From the NCBI GenBank assembly GCA_020636005.1, contig JACJYR010000002.1, positions 992,001 through 1,056,000 of the forward strand: a DNA stretch of 64,000 bases, in the 5' to 3' direction. The stretch comes from Lewinellaceae bacterium (GTDB taxonomy: Bacteria > Bacteroidota > Bacteroidia > Chitinophagales > Saprospiraceae). The stretch's first letter is position 1. Each line of letters begins with the position of its first letter. Shown here piece by piece: positions 24,382-31,928 of this stretch. A program made the translations under genes and the position numbers. Under the pieces are notes generated by a model. The model was not told the origin of the DNA and did no database searches. It saw only the letters and a program-made list of their open reading frames with translations.

Positions 24382-24942
24382 ATGGTAGCATCGGCAACAG
24401 GCAGCGTGATCGAGCGTGAAAAGGATCAAAAGATTTCCTGGGAGACTTTCCAGCGGAAGTATTTGACGCGTGAAGACCGGTACAAGTACGAGTGGGTGGA
24501 CGGCACCGTTGAGAAAACGCTTCGAGCTATGGATAAGACACAATTTTACTTCCAACGATTGTTCAACAAATTCCTCCACTCCCTAAAGTTCAACGGGGAG
24601 TTTATTGCCGAAGGCGATGCATTTTTTGCGGGGAACCACCGGAGGCCTGATCTTGCGCTATATACTGACGAGCAATTGGTGGCCGGCAAGCAAAACCAGG
24701 ATATTGTGCCTGATTTTGTCATTGAAATCATTTCAACCAACGACCAAATAAACAAGGTCAACAAGAAGATGATTGATTATCGGGCAGCCAATGTCAAAGT
24801 AATCTGGCACGTTTTCCCCGAGACCAAAGAAATCCACGTCTATCACGGCAAAAAAATGCAAATCTGCACAGGCCAGGATCCGTGTTCCGCCGAACCGGTG
24901 GTGAAAGGTTTCGTGATGAAGGCCGAAGATGTTTTTAAATAA
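24382..24942 (+). CDS. Uma2-family (DUF820) putative endonuclease
   Basis: 186 aa from the ATG at 24382 (MVASATGSVIEREKD); the longer frame overlaps the divergent amidohydrolase start. Restriction-like PD-(D/E)XK fold: RRPDLALYTDEQL supplies the Asp, and DIVPDFVIEIISTNDQINKVNKKMIDYRAANVKVIW the E-x-(K/S) strand and helix. Uma2 proteins are numerous in cyanobacteria and Bacteroidota; their role is unclear. It is transcribed divergently from the amidohydrolase. Confidence 0.88.
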   Translation: MVASATGSVIEREKDQKISWETFQRKYLTREDRYKYEWVDGTVEKTLRAMDKTQFYFQRLFNKFLHSLKFNGEFIAEGDAFFAGNHRRPDLALYTDEQLVAGKQNQDIVPDFVIEIISTNDQINKVNKKMIDYRAANVKVIWHVFPETKEIHVYHGKKMQICTGQDPCSAEPVVKGFVMKAEDVFK

Positions 24943-24986
24943 GATACCCCCCCGGGCAGCCCCCTACCCTCATCCCGCCAAAGCCT

Positions 24987-25154
24987 TCAGTTGAAATAGG
25001 TGCGCACCCAGTCGTACAGCAACTGCCGCCGGAAAAACACCCACACCACTCCGGCCAGGGTGCCGAACAAGAGCAGAACCCTCAGCAGCCGCAGGCTGCC
25101 TTCGTAGCGCTCCTGGCGGCTCTTGTACTTCCTTTTTCTCGATTGGTATATCAT
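24987..25154 (-). CDS. 55-aa single-pass membrane protein
   Basis: Starts MIYQSRKRKYKSRQERYEG and ends VRTYFN. A strongly basic N-terminus is followed by one hydrophobic segment (about 22-40, LRLLRVLLLFGTLAGVVWVFF), then a short Arg/Tyr tail. By the positive-inside rule the N-terminus faces the cytoplasm. It lies 81 nt downstream of the membrane patatin gene on the same strand, so it may be co-transcribed and perhaps a partner. No family recognised. Confidence 0.65.
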   Translation of the reverse strand: MIYQSRKRKYKSRQERYEGSLRLLRVLLLFGTLAGVVWVFFRRQLLYDWVRTYFN

Positions 25155-25236
25155 GGATTCATGGTTTCATGGTTTCATTGTCTCATTGCTTATATAGCAA
25201 GGAGGCCGTGAAACAATGATACAGGGAAACAATGCT
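25152..25236. repeat. Octamer-period tract between the patatin and the small membrane gene
   Basis: CATGGATT, CATGGTTT, CATGGTTT, CATTGTCT, CATTGCTT (25152-25191), then ACAATGAT, ACAGGGAA, ACAATGCT (25213-25236). The first word contains the start codon of the 55-aa gene (as CAT on this strand). Confidence 0.7.
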
Positions 25237-27644
25237 CATATCTTGAACTGCATTTCGTCCACGGCGGCTTCCTGCACCGGCTTCGGAGCGGGGGCGGGTG
25301 CCTGTTCGGGAACGGCGGTGGCAGCTCCCCGCTCTTTGGGCCGGGCGATTTCCAGTTCCGCCTCGTCGGCCACCACGGCGGGCACGGAGGAGGCGTCCAC
25401 GATGCCCTCCAGGCGCTCCTCCTTTTTGAAGAGCGAGCGGTCGTTGTCGAACAGATCGATCAGCTCGTCAATAGATACGTCGTGGTCGCCCCGGCGGTAG
25501 TGGTTGGGCGGCCGGGGCGTATCGAGGATATCGGTGGCGATGAACTGGCCCAGTTGGTAATACGATTCCCACTGCACGGGGTCGAAGAACTGGTCGGCGG
25601 TAGGTTCGTGCGGGAATTCGGGGTGGTAGATTTTATACTTGAACGTGTCGAACTGGAGGTTTTTGTCGCCCCGGTCGTCGAACTCGGGCACAAAGAGCTT
25701 GCGGGGCGCCGTGACGGAAGATTTGATATAGACCAGCGTGCCGACCTTTATCTTGTCGCTGCCGTTTTTGTCTTTGATGCCGGCCAGGTTTTTCCTCACC
25801 ATGTCCTCGGCGATTTTCTGCAAACGGTCGTACTCGCCCTCCAGAATGTCAATACCCCGTTCTGCCTTGAGGTCAACCCTGAATTTCAGCACATTGGTAT
25901 TTTCCCTTGAATAAAAGTAATTGACCAGGGCTTCCAGTTTGAATTCCCGTTCGACAGTCTGGCCGTTTTCCTTTATTTTCTTTTTATACATCACGGGGTT
26001 GCCGCTGTCGTATTTCAGTTCAAACTCTTCCCAGATTTTGTACAAATCTGCAATTGAAAAACGCTTTTGCGAATAGCCCGAAGAAGCCCTGGGGCGGATG
26101 ATGTCCACGGGGTCTTGCCCGTTACGGAAGACGATGGCGATGCCCAGTTCGTTGCGTGCCCGGATGGAGAGGTTCTCCAGGTCGGCGAAGGTACTCAGCG
26201 GGTCGGCGCCGGCGTCCACGGCGATGATGAGGCGGCAGCCCCGGCGCAGCAGCTCGTACACGGCGAGGTTCTCGATGTGGCCGCCGTCGGAGATGTTGAG
26301 CTTGCGGTTGGTGGTGCCGATTTTTGAAAAAAGCTCCTTGAAAAAATAGTTTGGCCACCAGACCATGTAGGTGGCCCAGCCGGGCAGGAAGGGCCGCTTC
26401 TGCGACAGCGGGTTGTTGACCCAAAAACCCCAGCGGGCGTTGAACAGCGTCATCATCACGCTAAGGAGCTTGTTGGAATAGATGCCCATGCCGGGGTTGA
26501 CCGCCGCCGCCGAGATGGTCAGGGCGGCAGGCAGCGTCATGTGCCTGTAGCCGGGAAACTCTGCCGTCTTTACATAGTTGGACAGTTTGGAGCCGCAGAA
26601 GGCAGCCGACAGCAGGAAGTAGTCGCTGGCCTTGGCCCCTTTGAATTTGTCCTCGCCGCCCGGGTTTTGCAGGTTGAGGCAGGTGTTGATGAGGGCGTAC
26701 GGGGCCAGGTAGCCCTGGTTTTCGGGGAAGGTATTGTCCCGCAGGGTGAAGACGTCCTTCAGCAGCAAGTTCTTGTAGCGGGTCACCGTGTGGCTGAGGA
26801 AGGCATCGGCCAGTTGCTTGCGGTAGTAGCGGTGGAAGCTGAGCGAGTTGGGGTTGAGGAAAAAACCAGACAGGTAAAGCCCCGCCGCCACGAGCAACAA
26901 GGTGCCCACCCGGCTGCCCTGCCAGACGATGCTGGTGTCCATGTTCAGCGCAGCGGCTACGCCGAGGAAGAGCAACAGCGCCAGCGCCAATACCGCTTCC
27001 ACCTGATTGAAGAATTTTGAAATGTTCAGATCGAAGTTGAACAGCAGGTTGCTGAAAAAATGCACCGCCACGATGCTGCACAATACCCATACACCGGGCA
27101 TGAAAAACGCCATGAGGCGATCCCACTCGAAAAGGGCTTCGTCCAGGTTGAGAAAGGGCAGCGACGCTGCCGACCGGAACAGCATGGAGATAATGACCAA
27201 GGTAATGGCGAGGCTGAGCAGGCTCATCGCCCAACTGATCAAATAGCCCACGGCCAGTACGATGGCGTTCCAGATCTGCTCCCATTTGCCCTGCCCTGGG
27301 ATGAAGTAGTTGCCATACATCCGCAGGTGGTGGATCTTGTTGTCGTCGAACAGCTCGTCGTAGCCGTTCTTCTCCTTTACGGTGGCCTGTATGTAGGCCC
27401 CCGTGTAGCCGCCGCCCGACACCGTGGACAGGTAGTCCGCCTTTTCGAGTATTTTGAAAAGGTTCAGCGTGCGCAAAAAACCGAGGTTGATGGTGGCCGA
27501 GCGGATGCCCCCGCCCGACATGGCGATGCCGAACTTGTTTTCGTCAAATTTTCCGGCGGCCTCTTCCCCGAACAGGCGCCTGCGCCGCTCGGTGAGCATG
27601 GCTTTTTCTTCTTTCAGGACGGTGGTGAGCTTGTAGGTTTGCAT
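25236..27644 (-). CDS. Membrane-anchored patatin-like phospholipase
   Basis: 802 aa from the ATG at 27644 (MQTYKLTTVLKEEKAMLTERRRR); an in-frame ATG at 27668 would add eight residues made only of tract sequence. Patatin features: FGIAMSGGGIRSATINLGFLRTL (oxyanion GGG), the nucleophile Ser in STVSGGGYTGAY and the partner Asp in ISDGGHIENLAVYELL. Two hydrophobic hairpins (about 115-185 and 205-265, such as AIVLAVGYLISWAMSLLSLAITLVII) interrupt the catalytic domain and should anchor it in the inner membrane. The Pro/Ala/Glu-rich C-terminus is probably disordered. Expected activity: lipid acyl hydrolysis. Confidence 0.88.
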   Translation of the reverse strand: MQTYKLTTVLKEEKAMLTERRRRLFGEEAAGKFDENKFGIAMSGGGIRSATINLGFLRTLNLFKILEKADYLSTVSGGGYTGAYIQATVKEKNGYDELFDDNKIHHLRMYGNYFIPGQGKWEQIWNAIVLAVGYLISWAMSLLSLAITLVIISMLFRSAASLPFLNLDEALFEWDRLMAFFMPGVWVLCSIVAVHFFSNLLFNFDLNISKFFNQVEAVLALALLLFLGVAAALNMDTSIVWQGSRVGTLLLVAAGLYLSGFFLNPNSLSFHRYYRKQLADAFLSHTVTRYKNLLLKDVFTLRDNTFPENQGYLAPYALINTCLNLQNPGGEDKFKGAKASDYFLLSAAFCGSKLSNYVKTAEFPGYRHMTLPAALTISAAAVNPGMGIYSNKLLSVMMTLFNARWGFWVNNPLSQKRPFLPGWATYMVWWPNYFFKELFSKIGTTNRKLNISDGGHIENLAVYELLRRGCRLIIAVDAGADPLSTFADLENLSIRARNELGIAIVFRNGQDPVDIIRPRASSGYSQKRFSIADLYKIWEEFELKYDSGNPVMYKKKIKENGQTVEREFKLEALVNYFYSRENTNVLKFRVDLKAERGIDILEGEYDRLQKIAEDMVRKNLAGIKDKNGSDKIKVGTLVYIKSSVTAPRKLFVPEFDDRGDKNLQFDTFKYKIYHPEFPHEPTADQFFDPVQWESYYQLGQFIATDILDTPRPPNHYRRGDHDVSIDELIDLFDNDRSLFKKEERLEGIVDASSVPAVVADEAELEIARPKERGAATAVPEQAPAPAPKPVQEAAVDEMQFKI

Positions 27645-27733
27645 GGTTGCATGGTTGCATGGTTGCATGGTTGCATGGTTGCATGGTTAAATGGTTAAAT
27701 GGCAATGAAACAGTGAAACAATGAAACCATGAA
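27642..27733. repeat. Octamer tract overlapping the patatin start codon
   Basis: GCATGGTT repeated six times, then TTAAATGG twice, then CAATGAAA, CAGTGAAA, CAATGAAA, CCATGAAT. On the coding strand each GCATGGTT unit supplies an ATG. Because 8 is not a multiple of 3, successive ATGs fall in all three frames. Confidence 0.85.
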
Positions 27734-28110
27734 TCAATATTTCAACTTCGCATCTGTGTACTGGATCAACTGACGGATAGCTTTTGGTAGCTTATCCAAT
27801 TCGCCCACAATATGGGCGATTTCAGCCTGGGAAAGAAGTTTTCTGGCACTTGCTTTCCTTGTCCAGTCCCTTGATTCTTCGGTCGAACCAAAGCTTTATC
27901 GGTAAAAATGTATTTTTCTTTCTTGTGGTACCTGCCAAACCCTTCGGCAATATTGGCGGAAATGGAGTCCACCGCCTCTACTTATTGTTTGCCTGTGCTC
28001 CATTTTGTAAAATTCTCCCATTTCATCACCAACTCCCATACATAGTTGCCCAAATTATAAGCAATGACATAAGCGTCAATTTGGCCCAAGGTTAAATTAG
28101 TCTTCTCCAT
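27734..28110 (-). pseudogene. Four-helix-bundle (23S rRNA intervening-sequence type) protein, decayed
   Basis: Read from the ATG at 28110 it begins MEKTNLTLGQIDAYVIAYNL and keeps homologous sequence to the end (ARKLLSQAEIAHIVGELDKL, then YTDAKLKY). Three defects break it: a TAA after WSTGKQ, a one-base loss in the T run after EKYIF, and a second TAA in the following frame (FYR*SFGSTEE). The middle segment VDSISANIAEGFGRYHKKEKYIF is the family hallmark. Intact relatives are about 125 aa and often sit near repeats or inside 23S rRNA genes. Non-functional. Confidence 0.85.
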
Positions 28111-28148
28111 AGTTGTTTGGCTTTTGACTTCCGAATTGGCTACAATAA

Positions 28149-28172
28149 CAATGAAACCATGAAACCATGAAT
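28149..28172. repeat. Octamer-period tract downstream of ald
   Basis: CAATGAAA, CCATGAAA, CCATGAAT; same words as at 27703-27733, so the pseudogene is bracketed by related tracts. Confidence 0.6.
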
Positions 28173-28183
28173 CAACGCCCCCC

Positions 28184-29416
28184 TCACAACCTCGATGTCA
28201 TCAACAAATCCAAATCCGTGTATTTGATGTCGAAGCGGCGGGAGAGGTAGGAGTTGGTGAGGCGGCCCTTGTAGGCATAGACGCCGTTGCGGAGGCCGGC
28301 GTGTTCGTACAGCAGTTCCTCCATGCCGCCAACTTTTCCGGCCCGCAGCAACAGCGGGGTGAAAATATTGCTGATGGCGATGGAGGCGGTACGGGGTATT
28401 TTAGAAGCCATGTTCGGCACACAGTAATGGATGACGCCGTGCTTGATGAAGGTGGGGCGGTGGTGGGAGGTCATTTCGGAGGTTTCAAAACAGCCGCCCT
28501 GGTCAATGCTCACATCAATGATGACCGAACCGGGCTTCATTTTTTCCACCATTTCTTCGGTGACGATAACGGGCGCACGACCCGTTTTGGAATGCACGGC
28601 CCCGATGACCACATCGGCGTTGAGCAGTTCCTTTTCTATCTGGTAGGGGTTAAAAGTGGAGGTGTTCAGTTGCCGGCCCACGTGGCGCTGCAGGCGCATG
28701 AGCTTATAGACATCGTTGTCGAACACCCTGATTTCGGCGCCCAGGCCGAGGGCCACCCGGGTGGCAGATTCGCCGACCACGCCGGCGCCAAGTATCACGA
28801 TTTTTGCGGAAGGCACCCCGGCGATGCCCGCCAGCAGCACGCCCTTGCCGCCGCTGGTGGTGGCCAGCAATTCGCCCGCCGTCAGCACGGCGCCAATGCC
28901 CGCCATCTCGCTCATCACCCGCACCATGGGGAAGGAGCCGCTGTCGTCCTGGATGTACTCCATGGCCAGGGCGGTGATTTTCTTCTGTAATATGCGCTGG
29001 ATAAATTCCTGGGAAAGGATGGGGATGTGCAGTGGGGAGATGACGATCTGGTTGGGATGGCACATCTCGATGTCTTCCATTGTCAGCGGGGCCACTTTCA
29101 GGAGGATGTTGGCCTGGAAGACCTTTTCCTTTTCGTAGGCAATTTCGCCGCCCGCCTCGGAGTAGCGGTGGTCGGTGTAGTTGGCTTTTTCGCCGGCGCC
29201 CGCCTCGATGACCACCCGGTAGTCGTGGCCGGTGAGCGTAGCTACGGCAGAGGGTACCAGGGCAATGCGGTTTTCCTGCATCGTCTCCACTTTCGGTACC
29301 CCGATGTACATGTTGCCCTTTTTGCGCTCCACGGCGAGCATTTCCGATTGCGGCTGCAACTGGCCTTCCGTCAATGACTTGGGGATGGGTATCTTTTTTT
29401 TCGTTGTTTCCGGCAT
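28184..29416 (-). CDS. ald: Alanine dehydrogenase
   Basis: 410 aa. Reversible NAD-dependent deamination of L-alanine to pyruvate. N-terminal AlaDH/PNT domain (YIGVPKVETMQENRIALVPSAV); Rossmann NAD site KIVILGAGVVGESATRVALGLGAEIRVFD (about 206-234); C-terminal VPNMASKIPRTASIAISN. It is about 35 residues longer at the N-terminus than typical Ald (MPETTKKKIPIPKSLTEGQ...), an extension found in many Bacteroidota homologues. Family membership is firm; the AlaDH rather than transhydrogenase role is inferred because no PNT beta subunit is nearby. Confidence 0.9.
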   Translation of the reverse strand: MPETTKKKIPIPKSLTEGQLQPQSEMLAVERKKGNMYIGVPKVETMQENRIALVPSAVATLTGHDYRVVIEAGAGEKANYTDHRYSEAGGEIAYEKEKVFQANILLKVAPLTMEDIEMCHPNQIVISPLHIPILSQEFIQRILQKKITALAMEYIQDDSGSFPMVRVMSEMAGIGAVLTAGELLATTSGGKGVLLAGIAGVPSAKIVILGAGVVGESATRVALGLGAEIRVFDNDVYKLMRLQRHVGRQLNTSTFNPYQIEKELLNADVVIGAVHSKTGRAPVIVTEEMVEKMKPGSVIIDVSIDQGGCFETSEMTSHHRPTFIKHGVIHYCVPNMASKIPRTASIAISNIFTPLLLRAGKVGGMEELLYEHAGLRNGVYAYKGRLTNSYLSRRFDIKYTDLDLLMTSRL

Positions 29417-29431
29417 GGTTGGTCAGTCGTT

Positions 29432-29466
29432 GAGTTTTGAGTTACGAATTTCGAGTTTTGAAGAAA
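29432..29466. repeat. Heptamer tract upstream of ald
   Basis: GAGTTTT, GAGTTAC, GAATTTC, GAGTTTT, GAAGAAA: five words of fixed length, 15 nt before the ald ATG. Confidence 0.7.
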
Positions 29467-29584
29467 TACCAGGTATTTGTAAATGGCTCAACGATAGCCA
29501 ACAAACATACATAAAAACTTGGGTTGAGAAAGAAATGCCCGAAAATGATTTGAGTGCACAGCAATTTCATGGATCTGCCAAAGT

Positions 29585-29633
29585 AGCGACGGCTTTAGCC
29601 GGCGGCCACCTCCCGCCGGCTAAAGCCGTCGCT
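29585..29633. repeat. Long perfect hairpin between ald and tsaE
   Basis: 21-bp perfect arms (agcgacggctttagccggcg...) at 29585-29605 and 29613-29633 with a 7-nt loop. Same family as 63674-63716, which shares ccgccggctaaagccg. Confidence 0.85.
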
Positions 29634-29695
29634 GCAGCACCACACGTTTGATACGCAAGCAAATGATGCTGCGCCCGGTGCCTCCCACCCGCAAC

Positions 29696-30124
29696 TCAAA
29701 ACCCAAAACCAAACAATCGGCGGCCATCCGGCTGGACAGCTATTTTTACATGGACAACATTTTCGGGCAAAAGGCCGGCGATGAGGCCCGGCCATTCTAT
29801 CAGGCAGTAATATTCGTCATAGAGGTACTCTTCAATGCCAATTTCTTGTGCTTCCTCAAGGGTTTCGAGGCGGTAGAGATCAAGGTGGTGGATGAGTTGC
29901 TCCTGGCCATTTTCCTCCAGAAAAGTGTATTCGTTGACCAAGGAATAGGTAGGGCTGGTCACTTTTTCCCGCACGTTGAAGTGGCGGCAGAAAGCCTGGA
30001 CGAAGGTGGTCTTGCCAGCACCGAGGTCGCCGGTGAGGGCAAATTTTTTTTTGTTTTGGGCAAATGCCAGCAGCGCTTCGACGGCTTTGGGCAGTTCGTT
30101 TTCCTGATGAACGGCTATTTCCAT
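29696..30124 (-). CDS. tsaE: tRNA threonylcarbamoyladenosine biosynthesis ATPase TsaE
   Basis: 142 aa from the ATG at 30124 (MEIAVHQENELPKAVEALLAF); 42 upstream residues in the open frame are not family-like. P-loop GDLGAGKTTFVQAF (about 36-49), SPTYSLVNEY and LDLYRLETLEEAQEIGIEEYL are diagnostic. TsaE cycles the TsaB-TsaD complex that installs t6A37 on tRNAs reading ANN codons. The aquaporin gene lies just upstream on the same strand. Confidence 0.94.
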   Translation of the reverse strand: MEIAVHQENELPKAVEALLAFAQNKKKFALTGDLGAGKTTFVQAFCRHFNVREKVTSPTYSLVNEYTFLEENGQEQLIHHLDLYRLETLEEAQEIGIEEYLYDEYYCLIEWPGLIAGLLPENVVHVKIAVQPDGRRLFGFGF

Positions 30125-30144
30125 GGGGCAAAGGTAGTTGACGC

Positions 30145-30939
30145 TTATGCTTTGTAGGCTGAACTCCTGACCGCCATTGCCGCCACCGCCACCGTCACCA
30201 GCGTGGCTGCCCAAAACAGCGGCTTGCATTCCATCCTGAAAGCAGCACAATAGAACATACCACCCAGGATGCCGCCAATCACCGGCCCGACAACAGGTAT
30301 CGGCGCATAGGCCCAGTCGCTATCTCCTTTTCCTTTTATGGGCAGCAAAAAATGGGCGATGCGGGGCGCCAAATCCCGGGCCGGGTTGATGGCATAGCCC
30401 GTGGTGCCGCCCAGCGACATGCCGATGGCCACCACCAGGGCACCCACCACGATAGGGTTCAGGCCTTCGGTAAATTTATTGGCACCGATAAAAAGCACGC
30501 CTGCTGTGAGCACGAAAGTACCGAGTATCTCGCTGAACAGGTTGGGCCAGGCGGAGCGGATGGCGGGGCCTGTGCAGAAGACGGCCAGCTTTGTGCCTGC
30601 GTCCTCCGTTTTGCCCCAATGCGGCAGGTAGTGCAGCCAGACCAGCACCGCCCCGGTGAAGGCACCGAGCATTTGCGCCACGATGTACCCCGGCACTTTG
30701 GCCCATTCAAAACTGCCCTCTGCGGCCAGTGCGAGGGTGACGGCAGGGTTGAGGTGCGCCCCGCTGATGCCGCCGACCGCATAGATGGCCATCGTCACAG
30801 CCAGCCCCCATGCGAGGGTGATGACTATCCAGCCCGCATTTTCCGCTTTCGAGCTTTTCAGTACCACCCCGGCCACGACCCCATCGCCCAACAGCAGCAG
30901 CAGCATGGTTCCAATAAATTCTCCCCAAAAAGGTGTCAT
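30145..30939 (-). CDS. glpF: Aquaglyceroporin / glycerol uptake facilitator
   Basis: 264 aa MIP-family channel with six membrane helices. First NPA motif in GAHLNPAVTLALA (about 60-72); second in GYAINPARDLAPRIAHFLLPI. The NPARD form, with Asp after the Arg, is typical of glycerol-permeable members. It begins FWGEFIGTMLLLLLGDGVVAG. No glycerol kinase or glycerol-3-phosphate dehydrogenase is adjacent. The gene stops 20 nt before the tsaE start. Confidence 0.92.
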   Translation of the reverse strand: MTPFWGEFIGTMLLLLLGDGVVAGVVLKSSKAENAGWIVITLAWGLAVTMAIYAVGGISGAHLNPAVTLALAAEGSFEWAKVPGYIVAQMLGAFTGAVLVWLHYLPHWGKTEDAGTKLAVFCTGPAIRSAWPNLFSEILGTFVLTAGVLFIGANKFTEGLNPIVVGALVVAIGMSLGGTTGYAINPARDLAPRIAHFLLPIKGKGDSDWAYAPIPVVGPVIGGILGGMFYCAAFRMECKPLFWAATLVTVAVAAMAVRSSAYKA

Positions 30940-30951
30940 ATTATATTTCGT

Positions 30952-30981
30952 TTTGTAGTTTGACAGGAATGGTTACTTTTG
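30952..30981 (+). promoter_or_regulatory. Candidate promoter for the 88-aa gene
   Basis: TTTG at 30952-30955 and TACTTTTG at 30974-30981, spaced 18 nt, fit the Bacteroidota -33/-7 pattern. The leader to the ATG at 31160 would be about 170 nt, rather long. Confidence 0.4.
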
Positions 30982-31159
30982 TAGCTCGTTCCCGAGCCTC
31001 AAAAAAAGTAAATTTCCCACGAACATTTCTATCCTACCCCACATTAAGTAAGAGAAGGACTTCTTACCCGCCATTTGAAAACTCCTAAAAAATAATCCCT
31101 GATAGCACTTTTCTACCCTGTTGAACATATTTTTCCAAACTTGCTAACACACAACGACC

Positions 31160-31426
31160 ATGCTAAATCTATTTAAGCTTCCCTTCAGGGCAAGATTCCT
31201 TTCGTCTAACGACGATCAGCTTTCACCAAACTTTGCTACCGGCGTGATAGCCAACTACCTCCGGCACAAAAAGAACCTCTCCGGGGAGGATCTGGAACGT
31301 GTCTGCGAAATTACTGCCAGGGAAATGGAAGGCCTGCAAGCCCAGTTCCACGGGCCTGGCAAAATTGACAACTACGAACTGATGACCGCCGCCCTCCGCC
31401 GCATCGAGGAAGGATTGGGCGACTAA
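31160..31426 (+). CDS. Small 88-aa protein, function unknown
   Basis: MLNLFKLPFRARFLSSNDDQLSP... No signal peptide; mostly helical and charged, with a conserved-looking core (SGEDLERVCEITAREMEGLQAQFHGPGKIDNYELMTAALRRIEEGL). An isolated gene with a plausible promoter upstream and a terminator downstream, which supports it being real. No family recognised. Confidence 0.65.
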   Translation: MLNLFKLPFRARFLSSNDDQLSPNFATGVIANYLRHKKNLSGEDLERVCEITAREMEGLQAQFHGPGKIDNYELMTAALRRIEEGLGD

Positions 31427-31525
31427 GGACCAGGGAACCGTGCAGGTCATCGAACCGCATAAATCTGCCCCCTTCCCGCGCTGCAAGAAATAACTACTGT
31501 ACCGTTTTTGAAGCCGCCCAAAAAT

Positions 31526-31567
31526 AAACCGGCCGCTCAGGTGTCATCCTGGGCAGCCGGTTTTCTT
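31526..31567 (+). terminator. Rho-independent terminator of the 88-aa gene
   Basis: Outer stem AACCGGC/GCCGGTT with an inner CTCAGG/CCTGGG-type stem, followed by TTTTCTTTTA. Lies 100 nt after the stop codon. Confidence 0.55.
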
Positions 31568-31584
31568 TTACCCCTCTTTTCTTT

Positions 31585-31695
31585 AGTAACGATGAAAAAA
31601 TAACTTCACCGTTTTGATTTTGAAAACCCAGCAATGGAGAGGTTTTTTAAAAATAATCCCGATGTGAAATCGGGATTATTTTTCCTTCGATCCTT
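31585..31695 (+). repeat. Dispersed hairpin repeat, copy F (loop inverted)
   Basis: Full-length copy in forward orientation, but the terminal hairpin reads cccgat-gtgaa-atcggg instead of cccgat-ttcac-atcggg, so the loop is inverted relative to the rest of the element. Confidence 0.85.
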
Positions 31696-31773
31696 TGTTT
31701 TCTGCTCCAAACAAATTTCTCAAAGAAGATTTTTTTTGTAAAAACTTCCCGTTTATGCAGGTAGGCTAAATGA

Positions 31774-31812
31774 TTCGACACAATTGGCGTTGTTTGGAAT
31801 CGAAGATTCACG
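31774..31812. repeat. Decamer-period tract, copy 2
   Basis: TTCGACACAA, TTGGCGTTG, TTTGGAATCG, AAGATTCACG; the last two words parallel 1541-1560. It lies in the 500-base gap before the giant gene's 3' end, which otherwise holds only the terminator and copy F. Confidence 0.55.
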
Positions 31813-31928
31813 TCAGTAAATGGCTGGATAGTCGTTTTATATTGTTGGATTTCAGCCATTTACAACAGTTGACAAAAAAGTCAAACCATTTTTTTAGCCC
31901 TGTCGAACCATTTCAAACTACTACATAT

